Counted from the stretch's first letter, positions 25,898 through 34,918 are shown. The stretch is 64,000 nucleotides of DNA from JAKZVK01 sp965248255 (GCA_965248255.1 CBDFIW010000004.1:2542001-2606000), one strand, 5' to 3'. Notes: a model not told the origin generated them from the letters alone. Numbers and translations: made by a program.

Positions 25898-27561
25898 CCA
25901 GGATTACCGTTTTGGCCATCCCGGTACTGACAGCATAGGCGAGCCACGGCTGCGGTGCAACGTTTTCGCACTGCTTTCACGTTCGATCCTGCTTTCTTCG
26001 CCGGTCCGCCTTCAGATCGGGTCCGGTCAAGGCGTTCCGGCAACGCCAGCGGCCACTCTGCCGACACCGCTCCGACCTTGCCTCTCGGCAACTCCCCGCT
26101 CCGGCTGCCCCGCGCTCGCCGCGTTACCCTCCGGGCACAGGCAGCGCCCAGATCCTGCTCAGCATGTCACCGAACAGCCGCCGGTTCAGATGTCCCTGGG
26201 CCAACAGCAACCAGTAGTAGCGGGCATGTTTGACCAGACGGCCGCCGGTCTTCATTAGCCGCTGCTGCAAGCTCGTCAGCGACCAGCTCTTGATCCTGTG
26301 CGGCAGCCCCAGCCGCCGCCACAAGTTGCCCAGGTTATAGGCCAGCACGCTGAGTTGCAGTCGCACTTCGTTGGCCCGGAAGCGATGGCACGACAGCCGC
26401 GTCCAGTGCGTGGCCTGTTTGCCTTCCTTGATCCACTGCTCGGCCGTGCCGCGCTTGTTGTAGAAGCGCACCACCGAGCGGCTTGGCAAGCGCAGGCTCG
26501 TCACGATGAATCCGACCCGCGGGAACAGCTCGCCCTGGTGATGTTCGACCTGGGCGACGATCCGCCTCGCCTGCGACCAACTCTCCGCCTGATAGCGAAA
26601 ACTCTTGTAGCGCACCAAGGGCTTCCGGGAGGGCCTTCCCGGCGGGCGAAACAAGATGTCTTCGATCTCCAATTCCAGGCTCTTGTTGGCCGGAATGCGA
26701 ATGGCGTACTGCACTCCGCGTTTCTCCGAAGACTCATAAATCTCCGGCTTAGCAAAGGCCGCATCGCCGCGGAAGGTGACCTGTTTGCCCGCAGCCTGTT
26801 GGCGCTCGATCTCCGGCAGCAGCAACTCGTCCCAGTCGTCAGCGCTGTGCACATTGCCGGGACGCAGCTTGGCGGCCAGACAATCGCCGTGCTGGTTGAA
26901 CAGCAACAGTGGGTGGTAGCAGATGGACTCGAAATGGCCGTTATAGGCGCTGCCTTCTTGTTGGCCATGGACGGGGCTCTCGGTGGAGTCCATGTCGAGA
27001 ACGACGCGCTCGCAGTCGTCCGTCGTCTCGGCTTGCGCGACCAACTCGCGGTTCACCGCCATCAATCCCAGCAGATTCTCCTCACTCGCGAGCAGCCCTG
27101 TCTCGAAGCTCTGTAGCCGCGAGGTGAGCGCCCCGCCGCGATCCCAGTTCTTCTGCGAGCCGATCAAGCGAAAGGTCGGATCGGCGGATACTCGAACGGC
27201 GTCATTGAGGTCCTCGTAGCCGGCGAGTCGGCTGTAAACCGACTGCCGCAGCAGATCGGCCAGCGGGAACTTCTTGTTCAAGCCTTGTCGCGAGTCGCTG
27301 AGATGCTCCTCGATCAGCTTCCCGAGCCCGAGCCGTTCGTCCAACTCCCGAACCAGGATCAGCCCGCCGTCGGAAGTGACACGCGATCCTTGGAAATCGA
27401 CTTTCAACAAACCGTTGAAGCTTAGCTGGAACGGCTTGTTTTGTTTTTCACCCATTGGGTGTTGGCCTCCATGGCGTCCTCATCGGGCTCTAGCCCCTAT
27501 GAATAAAGACGCTCAAGGCCGCCGGAAGGTCGAGAGGTTTGAATCAAATTGGAAATGCGGG
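25898..27561 (-). mobile_element. IS1380-family insertion sequence
   Basis: Imperfect inverted repeats CCAGGATTACCGTTTTG (25898-25914) and the complement of CCCGCATTTCCAATTTG (27545-27561) agree at 12 of 17 positions. They give a 1.66-kb element with a single transposase, the usual IS1380 size. The right boundary coincides with the point where the antitoxin reading leaves its family. GTCC occurs at both edges and may be part of the target duplication, but the exact ends are not settled. Confidence 0.65.
26124..27455 (-). CDS. IS1380-family transposase
   Basis: The 443-residue DDE transposase begins with FNGLLKVDFQGSRVTSDGG, typical of IS1380/DDE_Tnp_1 proteins. VLDMDSTESPVHGQQEG near 148 supplies the first Asp. 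LRPGNVHSADDWDELL near 200 and FRGDAAFAKPEIY near 233 (second Asp) follow. The C-terminal part includes YNKRGTAEQWIKEGKQ near 340, with the catalytic Glu. GGAGG lies 10 bases before the ATG. It looks intact and probably mobile. Confidence 0.93.
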   Translation of the reverse strand: MGEKQNKPFQLSFNGLLKVDFQGSRVTSDGGLILVRELDERLGLGKLIEEHLSDSRQGLNKKFPLADLLRQSVYSRLAGYEDLNDAVRVSADPTFRLIGSQKNWDRGGALTSRLQSFETGLLASEENLLGLMAVNRELVAQAETTDDCERVVLDMDSTESPVHGQQEGSAYNGHFESICYHPLLLFNQHGDCLAAKLRPGNVHSADDWDELLLPEIERQQAAGKQVTFRGDAAFAKPEIYESSEKRGVQYAIRIPANKSLELEIEDILFRPPGRPSRKPLVRYKSFRYQAESWSQARRIVAQVEHHQGELFPRVGFIVTSLRLPSRSVVRFYNKRGTAEQWIKEGKQATHWTRLSCHRFRANEVRLQLSVLAYNLGNLWRRLGLPHRIKSWSLTSLQQRLMKTGGRLVKHARYYWLLLAQGHLNRRLFGDMLSRIWALPVPGG

Positions 27562-28287
27562 TCCAATCACTGGCGAATGCCGGTCCAACCAGAAGCACAC
27601 GCCATCGATCTTTGCCCTTGGCAATTTCTCAACCAAGACAAACCGAACACCGCACTCCATGAGGACGCGTGGCACGTGTCGAGCCTCATCGGGAGAATAG
27701 AGGAACGTCTTAAAGCGCGACAACGCCTGGCGTAATCCCTGCTCCGAATACTGCGGAACGCTTATGGATCTGGCGATCTGCTTGACCCTGAACAGCCAAG
27801 CTAGTTGGGCTGGCCCTACATCTCGGTCCTCGTAGCTGGTCTTCTTTGCGGCATGTGACAAGTACGGTATGTCATCAGACAGATCAACATTGAAAAATCG
27901 GCAAAGCTGAGCTTCTAGCAGGGCGGCGTCCGCCTCTTCGATCCATTCGCGCTTGATCATTTCCCGAATGGGATATGCGTTCTGAAACCGCGCCCGTAGA
28001 GCCACGTCGGGTGCAGGATCTTGCGCCTTGGATAGATCGAAGGCTTTCTGTAGATTTGCGAAGAACTCAGCAGGTACATCAAAAGCATCACCGAGCGCCT
28101 TGGCCATCTCGGGACTGATGCCCCGCTTACCCGAGAGGATCATGTTCACTGCCTGCTCTGTGCATCCCAAGATGAAGGCGAGGTCGCGCTGAAGCCAATC
28201 CCTGGCCTCTATTTCCTCTCGGATGTAGAAACCGGGGTGCTTGATCCAGCGTGTGTTAGCTGCCACCATGTTTATGCTCTCCGACAT
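27544..28287 (-). pseudogene. higA: HigA-type antitoxin (XRE plus ImmA/IrrE family), truncated by IS1380
   Basis: The N-terminal XRE domain is complete (HPGFYIREEIEARDWLQRD, TEQAVNMILSGKRGISPEMA, about residues 17-70). It is followed by the long linker of the large HigA proteins and by GVCFWLDRHSPVIG. In full-length relatives this leads into the metallopeptidase-like HExxH segment, but here the next codons PAFPI and the stop come from the right end of IS1380. About one third of the protein is lost. The DNA-binding and probably toxin-binding N-terminus remain, so partial function is possible. The start follows the toxin stop directly, as in higBA operons. Confidence 0.8.
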
Positions 28288-28584
28288 TCAGTGATAGTCC
28301 TCGACCGCCAAAACCGTGATTTTGGGCGGGCTACAGTCGTTGTTCAGTGTGAACACGAGTCGCCATTGCTGATTCAGCCTAATGGATCTTTGGCCGTCTC
28401 GCTCTCCTGTAAGTTTTTCATAATGAAGGCTTTTCCAGTTCCTGGGGATGCGATCGTCTGGAGCAGCCCTGATGACCACGAGCTTGTCCCGGAAAGAGTT
28501 GATGCCCGAAATTGGCAGCTTGGTCTTGGTAGCATCATCGGTTTCAATAAGCGCAAGGCGCTTGTCCTGGAACTCAACATCCAT
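28288..28584 (-). CDS. higB: HigB/RelE-superfamily toxin
   Basis: A 98-residue protein of the HigB/plasmid-maintenance killer group: IPRNWKSLHYEKLTGERDG then QRSIRLNQQWRLVF, containing the conserved arginine/basic residues used for ribosome-dependent mRNA cleavage, and a C-terminal TVLAVEDYH. It precedes its antitoxin, with no gap between stop and start, the usual higBA order. Only about 33 bases of native upstream DNA remain before the IS1-type remnant, so its promoter region may be cut. The toxin is complete while the antitoxin is truncated, which is only tolerable if the toxin is silent, still neutralised or inactive. Confidence 0.85.
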   Translation of the reverse strand: MDVEFQDKRLALIETDDATKTKLPISGINSFRDKLVVIRAAPDDRIPRNWKSLHYEKLTGERDGQRSIRLNQQWRLVFTLNNDCSPPKITVLAVEDYH

Positions 28585-28617
28585 CTAGGCCTTGCCGCCC
28601 CATATCAGTAAGATACG

Positions 28618-29160
28618 ACATGGTACGTGGGCGATCGTGGCGCTGGCAGCGCTTGGGAGTTCATGCAGGACCTAGCGCCGCGTTTGGCGAACCGGGTCCA
28701 GTTGACGACGGACGGCCACCGGGTCTACCTGGAGGCGGTTGATGAGGCGTTCAGGGGCAGCGTGGACTACGCCATGTTGGTCAAGGTCTACGGCAGGGAC
28801 GAGAGCGAGCCTGAGACGCGCTACAGCCCAGCAAAGTGCAACGGGACAAAGACAGCGGTCCAGAGCGGCAACCCGGACCCCAAGCACATCTCGACGAGCT
28901 ATGTGGAGCGCCAGAACCTCACGATGAGAATGTCGCTGAGGCGGTTCACGAGACTGATCAACGCCTTCTCAAAGAAGATCGAGAACCATGCGCACGCTGT
29001 CGCGCTCCACTTCATGCACTACAACTTCGTTCGGATTCACCAGACGTTGAAGATCACGCCAGCGATGGCCGCCGGGGTGACGGGCCATCTGTGGGAGGTC
29101 TCTGACATCGTGGGGCTGCTTGAGGCGAGAGAAAAAGTTGCGGCGGCCTAGATGCAAATT
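28618..29160 (+). pseudogene. IS1-family transposase, 5'-truncated
   Basis: Only the catalytic C-terminal two thirds remain, starting in the middle of the RNase H-like fold (WYVGDRGAGSAWEFMQDLA). It includes LTTDGHRVYLEAV (Asp region), SYVERQNLTMRMSLRRFTR (Glu region) and NFVRIHQTLKITPAMAAG. This is the IS1-type sequence found in Acidobacteriota and Planctomycetota. The zinc-finger and helix-turn-helix N-terminus is missing, so the element is dead. The coding part ends at 29151. The conserved end AATTGAGCCACTACCC marks the right border, directly against the truncated M50 gene. Confidence 0.85.
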
Positions 29161-29166
29161 GAGCCA

Positions 29167-29706
29167 CTACCCCAAGCCGGACCACCCCGCGAAGGCGATC
29201 GGGGATAGTTCAATCGTTTGCGTCTCTGGCAAGCGTCCAAACACTAGAAGTTGAGAGGAGTAAGTGAGGAGGGAATCGCCAAGCACGAGCCCCTCGGTCG
29301 ACATCTCGGCCACCTTCGAGGTGGTTAGACCTGCCAAGAAAACGATCCAGGAAACGCAGCATCCCGCAATCGGGCCACCGGTAAAGATCCTGATCAGCGC
29401 GCGACGGTCTGTTATCGGCCATCGCATTTTCGTATACACGCCCCCGGTGCCAATGAAACTCGCCGCCGGAACGAAGAACGGAAGATGCGACGCCACGCTG
29501 TAGCGTCGCGCCCACAAATAGTGACCGGCCGCATGGCCGCTATACGCAATCACAACCGCATAGGCGAAGGCGAATCCGTTTGCCAGGGAGGCCGTCAGCA
29601 GTGTTACTGCTGCGAGTATCCCGGGAGCAACCCAAGCAAGTAGCGCATGAGTAACGCTTGTGGAACGACCGACCGCCGATGTTGCGGTGTCGTTGATTTC
29701 GCTCAC
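29167..29706 (-). pseudogene. M50 site-2-protease-like membrane protein, truncated and lacking HExxH glutamate
   Basis: The protein follows the layout of cytosol-facing M50 site-2 proteases: hydrophobic helix, zinc-site helix, WARRYSVASHLPFFVPA, then GTGGVYTKMRWPITDRRALIRI and the next helix GGPIAGCCVSW. At the zinc site, however, it reads SGHAAGHYL where active enzymes have HExxH: the catalytic Glu is Ala. The frame ends at GWSGLG, where the family continues to the NPDG-type motif with the third zinc ligand; that part is cut at the IS1-type border. It is thus doubly inactive as a protease. The gene starts 20 bases after the large secreted protein's stop, on the same strand. Confidence 0.75.
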
Positions 29707-29726
29707 GAGTTGAGACGGGCTGGGGC

Positions 29727-31607
29727 CTAATTCTTCACCATCCAGCCGCGGTCCCAGGGCTGGGCCAGGGTCGGCTGGTTGGCGTAGCGCTTCATCTTGA
29801 ACTCGAGCCGCGTTCCCGAGCCGGGTTCGAGGCGAACCGTAACGTACGGATGGTCGATCGCCGTCGTCTTGCCGCCGACTGTCACCGCGTCAAACCGATG
29901 CTCGGCGTATCCGCCGGCCTGCACGATGACCGGCCGCGCCTCGGTTTGGTTGACGTTGACGAGGGTCAGCGTCAGGGAATCATCGGTGAGCTTCTCGACC
30001 AGCGCCGCCACGCCATCGGGCACGCCCGAGCGCCGCGCGACGGGATCGAAGTAGCGCACGCGGGTGTGTAGCGTCCAGAACTTACTCGAGAAGAAGGAGC
30101 CGCCAAGCATCAAGTTCGTCAGCGTGTTCGTTTGCGCCGGACTGAAACCCAGCAGGTAGTCGGCAAGTCGCGTGTCCGGGGTCGTGTCGTCGGCGTTGAT
30201 CCTACGCACCTGGCGGTTGAGCGTAGCGAAATCCTTTTGCAGCGCCTTCTCGGGATAGTTGGGGTCCTTGCCTTCGAGATAACCGATCCAACCCTCGATC
30301 GGGATGCGGTCGAGGTCGGAGTGTTTCATCGACCACAGGTAGATCTCGATGAGCTGGTTGATCTTCAGATCCCCGCCCCAGCGATACCACTGCGCGTCGC
30401 CATCGTGCTTATGCCCTTTCGGATTGCCGTACATCGAGGGCACGGTGATCTTGCCGTCCACCATCTTCTTCTGTGCGTAGATCAGGTCGATCTGCTTCCG
30501 CAGCACGTCGACGTAGGCTTGGTCACCGGTGAGCAGCAAGGCGTTGCCGAACCCCGGCCAGCTTCCCGTGGTGACAGTGTTGCGGTGGGCGATCTGCTCG
30601 ATCTCGCCGTCGTAGATGGTGAAGTTCCAGCCGTAGGTGCCCTTCCACCATTGGCCGTTGTACTCACCGCCGATCTTGCCGTCGAGTCCGACGTTGGTGG
30701 GGATCATGCCGCCCGCCTCGGCGACACGCCCCTTCCAGGCATTCATGTACTCCATCACCCAATCGCGGTACTTGTTGTCGTGCGTCAGCATGTAGGCCCG
30801 CAAGCCGAGGTTGGTCGCTCCCATGTTCAGCGGATGGTCGCCGACGCTGTCGAGGTATTCGGCACAGTGCGCCAGCATCTTGTCGTAGACCGACATCAGG
30901 TCGACCAGCTTGTTGCGTCCGGCCGGCCCATGCAGGATGTGGAAGCGCCCCGGCACCGGGTCGCCGACCCAGTCATACGTGGTGGCCTTGTGCATCATGG
31001 GGCCCTTGCTGCCGTTCCAGATGCTGCGGATGATCTTGTGCTTGGGGTCGTAGTTGGGCGCGGCCGGATCTTCATTCATGTAGAGGCCCGCGAAGCGCTT
31101 CATGCGCGTCCGGAAGACCTCGTTGGTCGGCTCGGAGAGGCCCTGGAACATGATGCCGCGCATGCCTTCGCCGGTATGAAACCAGTCCGACTGGGTCATG
31201 AACTCCTGGTGGTAGGAGCCGTTTTCGGAGAGTTTGGTCTTGACGGTCTTCAGTTTGCTGTACTGGTCGTAGTGCCCTTCGAGGCCCTTCTTGAAGAGCT
31301 GAAGGACGGAGTCAGAGCCGCCGAGGGCATGGAGCAACGTCCAGTTGAAGTAGGTTTCGATGGCGTCGTCCGGGCCATCGAGCGTGCCCCAGCGCGGCGT
31401 GTGCAGCAGATAGCCACGCTCGTCGAGGTAGCGGTCCGCGAACAACTCCACCGCCTCGGAGTTGGCCTTGAGCAGCGCGCGCTCCATCAGCGCCCAGCCC
31501 GGCGGCGGCATCTCTTGATCGATCACCAACGTGACGTGCTTGGCGGAAAGGGGTGCGGCGATCACACCGATTAGAACGGCAAGAGCCGCAAAACGAGACT
31601 TCAACAT
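29727..31607 (-). CDS. Large secreted protein of unknown function
   Basis: I do not recognise a family with certainty. A signal peptide (AALAVLIGVIAAPLSA) is followed by about 600 residues rich in Trp, Tyr, His and Gly (for example DWFHTGEGMRGIMFQGL, NGQWWKGTYGWNFTIYDG). The regular helical spacing suggests an alpha/alpha-toroid like those of polysaccharide lyases and unsaturated glycuronyl hydrolases, and the last 100 residues are beta-rich (LTLVNVNQTEARPVIV, TVRLEPGSGTRLEFK), as in the C-terminal sandwich of such enzymes. A carbohydrate-active role is therefore a guess from shape only. The ATG at 31607 with GGAG nine bases upstream is chosen over a TTG five codons earlier. Confidence 0.7.
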   Translation of the reverse strand: MLKSRFAALAVLIGVIAAPLSAKHVTLVIDQEMPPPGWALMERALLKANSEAVELFADRYLDERGYLLHTPRWGTLDGPDDAIETYFNWTLLHALGGSDSVLQLFKKGLEGHYDQYSKLKTVKTKLSENGSYHQEFMTQSDWFHTGEGMRGIMFQGLSEPTNEVFRTRMKRFAGLYMNEDPAAPNYDPKHKIIRSIWNGSKGPMMHKATTYDWVGDPVPGRFHILHGPAGRNKLVDLMSVYDKMLAHCAEYLDSVGDHPLNMGATNLGLRAYMLTHDNKYRDWVMEYMNAWKGRVAEAGGMIPTNVGLDGKIGGEYNGQWWKGTYGWNFTIYDGEIEQIAHRNTVTTGSWPGFGNALLLTGDQAYVDVLRKQIDLIYAQKKMVDGKITVPSMYGNPKGHKHDGDAQWYRWGGDLKINQLIEIYLWSMKHSDLDRIPIEGWIGYLEGKDPNYPEKALQKDFATLNRQVRRINADDTTPDTRLADYLLGFSPAQTNTLTNLMLGGSFFSSKFWTLHTRVRYFDPVARRSGVPDGVAALVEKLTDDSLTLTLVNVNQTEARPVIVQAGGYAEHRFDAVTVGGKTTAIDHPYVTVRLEPGSGTRLEFKMKRYANQPTLAQPWDRGWMVKN

Positions 31608-32040
31608 GCGTGTGTTCTCCAATGGGATTCGACCGTGCGGCGACTATCGTGTCACTCGCCGGGATTCATGTCAAGGCCGCCGGCCCACTCCAGCCGTGGC
31701 GCACGCTCGTGGCGTGCCGAGCCGAGCTCTGCTCGGCTCTTGTGCCGCAACGACCGAACTCTCTACACGGACTCACGCAGTCGGGGTCCTTAGCATCGTC
31801 TCGCGACGGGTCAAGGCGCTATGCGGCTCTCATCGCGTGGGGGACCGCGGTTAGCGTGGACTCCCGTCCACGGCTCTGTAGCGGGAATGGCAATGCGTCA
31901 GGGTGACGGGCTGGACCTTATGGACAGACTACTGTCTGGGCTGACCAGGGCGATGCCGGCTCTCACCCGTAGATCGGGATTGTAAAATGAACCGTTGCGG
32001 ACCACGGACGTTCAACGCCCGCCCGTGAACCCACGCGAGC
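31608..32040. other. Divergent intergenic region with paired hairpins
   Basis: No gene was recognised. Two adjacent GC stems lie at 31698-31738. TAAAAT at 31983-31988 is -10-like but lies 52 bases before the parvulin start, and no clear -35 was seen. Confidence 0.45.
31698..31738. repeat. Paired GC hairpins
   Basis: GGCGCACGC/GCGTGCC (with one bulge) is followed immediately by AGCCGAG/CTCGGCT with loop CTCTG. There is no T-run. The layout matches the other double-hairpin sites. Confidence 0.5.
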
Positions 32041-32910
32041 ATGGCTCTGCTAATCAACGGTGAGCGGGTCGAGGACGAGGAGATCACGCGCGAAGCGCAG
32101 ACCATGCGCCAGAGCTTCGATCAGATCCCTGTCGAAGAGCGCGAGAGACGCCGGCTCGATCCCGCCCACCTGGAACGTCACCTGTGGGAGTGGTCTCGCG
32201 AAAACGTGATCGAGCGCACGCTGCTTCGCCAGGAAGCCGCGAAAGATGACGAGCCGGTTCCTACTGAGGTGGTTGAGGCTGCCCTCGAGAAGATCAAGAA
32301 GGACCAGGGAGGTGAGGGGCAGGTCAGCTTGTCAAAAGTCGACGACAAGGATCTGCGGGCCGAAATCGAGACGCGCGTGCGGCTGGACCGGCTGATCGGA
32401 CACCTCACCGAAAAGGTCAAGCCGCCCAAGAACAAGGACGTCGCCGAGTACTATCGAAAGCATAGGGAGCAGTTCCACATCCCCGAGATGGTACACGTAG
32501 CCCACATCGTCAAGAACGTTGACGAGAAAACCAGCGAAGAGGCGGCACGCGCCGTGATCGACCAAGTGGCCGCCGAGCTGGGCACCGGAGGCCACTTGGA
32601 GGAGTTGGCCGACAAGCACTCCGACTGCCCCGGGAACGGCGGCGACCTGGGTTCGTTTCCGCGCGGGCAAATGGTCGACGAGTTCGACGATGTCGTCTTC
32701 GCGATGCTGCCCGGCGAGATCAGTCCGGTGTTTCGGACGACGTTTGGATTCCACATCGCCAAGCTGTATGAGAAGACGCCTGCCAGCCAGCGTTCCCTTT
32801 CCGAGGCCTCCGACGACGTGCGGGACGCCTTACTGGAACGCAAGAAGACCAAGACCCTCGAAGACTACGTCGATCGGTTGAAGGCGACGCAACGATTGAA
32901 GACGTGCTGA
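32041..32910 (+). CDS. Parvulin-type peptidyl-prolyl cis-trans isomerase
   Basis: The C-terminal half (about residues 148-248) is a rotamase domain: VHVAHIVKNVD, DKHSDCPGNGGDLGSFPRGQMVDEFDDVVFAM split over the active-site loop, and FRTTFGFHIAKLYEK. The N-terminal half is helical and acidic, like the SurA/PrsA chaperone part. There is no signal peptide, unlike SurA or PrsA, so it is probably cytoplasmic or the start is misplaced. The ATG has no good Shine-Dalgarno. It lies 31 bases upstream of the FGE gene on the same strand, so the two may form an operon. Confidence 0.88.
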   Translation: MALLINGERVEDEEITREAQTMRQSFDQIPVEERERRRLDPAHLERHLWEWSRENVIERTLLRQEAAKDDEPVPTEVVEAALEKIKKDQGGEGQVSLSKVDDKDLRAEIETRVRLDRLIGHLTEKVKPPKNKDVAEYYRKHREQFHIPEMVHVAHIVKNVDEKTSEEAARAVIDQVAAELGTGGHLEELADKHSDCPGNGGDLGSFPRGQMVDEFDDVVFAMLPGEISPVFRTTFGFHIAKLYEKTPASQRSLSEASDDVRDALLERKKTKTLEDYVDRLKATQRLKTC

Positions 32911-32941
32911 CCAACCTCTCCGAGAGCATAGCGACGCGCGC

Positions 32942-33934
32942 ATGAGCACCGACTCCCCCATCCAGCACGCCGCCCCGGGGCCTCACCCTTGCTGCGTTCC
33001 CAGCAAAGCCCGCGCCGAGCGGCTTGCCGAATCAAAGATGTCGGTCGAGCGCCGCCGGCGCGTCACCAACGGCTCGACCGAGGACATGATCAAAGTCGAG
33101 TCCGGCCGCTTTCTCATGGGGACCGAGTCGACTGAGGGGTTCCCCGCCGACGGCGAAGGGCCGGTGCGCGAAGTGACCTTGGACTGCTTCTACATGGATC
33201 GCTGCCCCCTCACCAACCGCCGCTTTCGCGACTTCGTTCAGACCGCCCGTTACAAGACAGAGGCCGAGCGCTTCGGCTGGTCGTTCGTCTTCCATAATCA
33301 GTTGCCGCCCGGCCGCTACCAGGAGCTAGTCGACGACACCGTCGCGGGGCACGAGTGGTGGTGCAAGGTGGATGACGCGGACTGGGCACATCCCGAGGGC
33401 CCCGACTCCGGAATCGATACGCGCCTCGACCACCCGGTCACGCACATCTCGTGGAACGACGCCGCCGCCTATGCCGCGTGGGCCGGCAAGCGGCTACCCA
33501 CCGAAGCGGAGTGGGAAACGGCGGCGCGAGGCGGGTTGGAGCAGAAGGTCTACGCCTGGGGGGACGAACTCACGCCGGGCGGCAAGCATCTCTGCAACAT
33601 CTGGCAAGGCGAGTTTCCGCGCCACGATACCGGCGATGACGGCTACAAGGGCCCTTGTCCGGTGGACGCCTTCCCAGCCAACACCTTCGGGCTATATTCG
33701 ACGGCCGGCAACGTCTGGGAGTGGTGCGCCGACTGGTTCCACCCCGACTACCACGTCACGGCCACGCACGAGAACCCTGTCGGTCCAGCGCGCGGAACCT
33801 CTCGCGTGATGCGCGGTGGATCGTTCCTGTGCCACGAGTCCTACTGCAACCGCTACCGCGTGGCGGCTCGAACGTCCAACACGCCGGACAGCTCTACCGG
33901 CAACCTCGGCTTCCGCTGCGTGCGGGACGCGTAG
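32942..33934 (+). CDS. Formylglycine-generating enzyme (sulfatase-maturating, SUMF1/FGE type)
   Basis: The FGE-sulfatase domain spans most of the protein (IKVESGRFLMGTES, VTHISWNDAAAYAAWAGKRLPTEAEWE written in the usual order, NVWEWCADWFH). Unlike many FGE-fold proteins it keeps the catalytic cysteine pair: RGGSFLCHESYCNRYRV places Cys at about 297 and 302 with four residues between, the spacing of copper-binding oxidases that convert sulfatase Cys to formylglycine. No sulfatase gene lies in the window, so it must act on products encoded elsewhere. There is no signal peptide; CCVPSK near the N-terminus is of unknown significance. It follows the parvulin gene closely. Confidence 0.9.
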   Translation: MSTDSPIQHAAPGPHPCCVPSKARAERLAESKMSVERRRRVTNGSTEDMIKVESGRFLMGTESTEGFPADGEGPVREVTLDCFYMDRCPLTNRRFRDFVQTARYKTEAERFGWSFVFHNQLPPGRYQELVDDTVAGHEWWCKVDDADWAHPEGPDSGIDTRLDHPVTHISWNDAAAYAAWAGKRLPTEAEWETAARGGLEQKVYAWGDELTPGGKHLCNIWQGEFPRHDTGDDGYKGPCPVDAFPANTFGLYSTAGNVWEWCADWFHPDYHVTATHENPVGPARGTSRVMRGGSFLCHESYCNRYRVAARTSNTPDSSTGNLGFRCVRDA

Positions 33935-34155
33935 CCTGTATTTCTCCCCACGTGGCGAGGCGAAGTGCGTGAGAAGGCCGTCAGGGCGAGGCGCGAGCCG
34001 TTTGGCGCGCGGAGGTGTACTCGACTGTACATTGAGCACGGCAAGCAAGCGCAACGGAGTCATGGCGGTCTTATCGCGTGCTTCGTCCGTCAGGTGGGGA
34101 GAAACGCAGGCTAGCGGCTCCGCGGACTGAGCCGGGGGCTACGGCCACCTGTTGC

Positions 34156-34407
34156 TCAGCGTCCCCGGGGTGACTTCTTCGTTTTCTTTCTGGCGCGCTT
34201 CTTCTTGGCCGCCTTCGTGGAAGTTGTCGCCTTCGATTCGCGCCTCGTAGATACGCTTCCCGGCTCCGCGCCGCGGCGTAGCTCTTGCAAGAGCTTGGGC
34301 GGGCGCCCGCGGCGCCGACCCGTGTGGAGACTATCAAGCGCTAGGATCAGGTTGTCGATCCGCTCCAACTCCGCCCTCAACTCTTTGATGATGCTGACGA
34401 TATCCAT
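34156..34407 (-). CDS. Small basic protein with AT-hook-like motif
   Basis: The first 30 residues form an amphipathic helix (MDIVSIIKELRAELERIDNL). These are followed by RRRGRPPKLL, an AT-hook-like GRP core, and a lysine/arginine/alanine-rich tail (TKAAKKKRARKKTKKS). Such composition suggests DNA binding with a self-association helix, like small nucleoid-associated proteins. GGGAG ten bases before the ATG supports expression. It is 83 residues long. No homologous family is recognised, and the function is inferred from composition only. Confidence 0.6.
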   Translation of the reverse strand: MDIVSIIKELRAELERIDNLILALDSLHTGRRRGRPPKLLQELRRGAEPGSVSTRRESKATTSTKAAKKKRARKKTKKSPRGR

Positions 34408-34918
34408 GGCTCTGAGCTCCCTGTTGTTTGAGCGAGGGGAATCCCCCCACCGCGGCGGACCCTGATAACAAGCCTCCCGCAGGCTCCGGCTCTTGCTTTG
34501 CCCTCTACTTTGAGTTTAACCCCGCAACGCGTGATAGCTCTGCACAGAAGCGGCTGCCTCGGGAACGGTATAGCCACTCCTGGGTGGCCTGCTTAATGGC
34601 CCCAGTCCCGGCTCGCTGAGCCGGTTGTTCCACAACTGCTGCCCGCGCCGCGACATTCGGCGTGGTACGGGATAAAAGCATATTCATACTCTATTTTCTG
34701 ATTTAGCGCAACCCACCCCTTGACAGCCCCCTTGATGGCCGGGGGGACCGCAACGCGACGGCCGCCCTCTCTTCCAGACCCACCCGGCAGCCGAAGAACG
34801 CCCGGGCAACCGCATCGGCTTCCGCCCCGGAAGTGGCGCGCGCCTCCGGTCGGGCAGGGTCGGCCGCCCGGCCGACGTTCCTTCCGTGCCGCATGCTTTG
34901 GCCTGCGCTTCCCACCCT
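34408..34918. other. Intergenic region
   Basis: No convincing gene was seen. A 7-bp stem (CCGGCTC/GAGCCGG) lies at 34608-34624. The short minus-strand frames in this stretch lack ribosome-binding sites and recognisable sequence. Confidence 0.4.

Noticed and set aside
25650..25919. 89-codon minus-strand frame beside IS1380
   Set aside because: No recognisable sequence or ribosome-binding site, and it crosses the proposed IS end.
30132..31574. Long plus-strand open frame opposite the large secreted protein
   Set aside because: No signal, domain or ribosome-binding site; the minus-strand protein has a signal peptide and start site.
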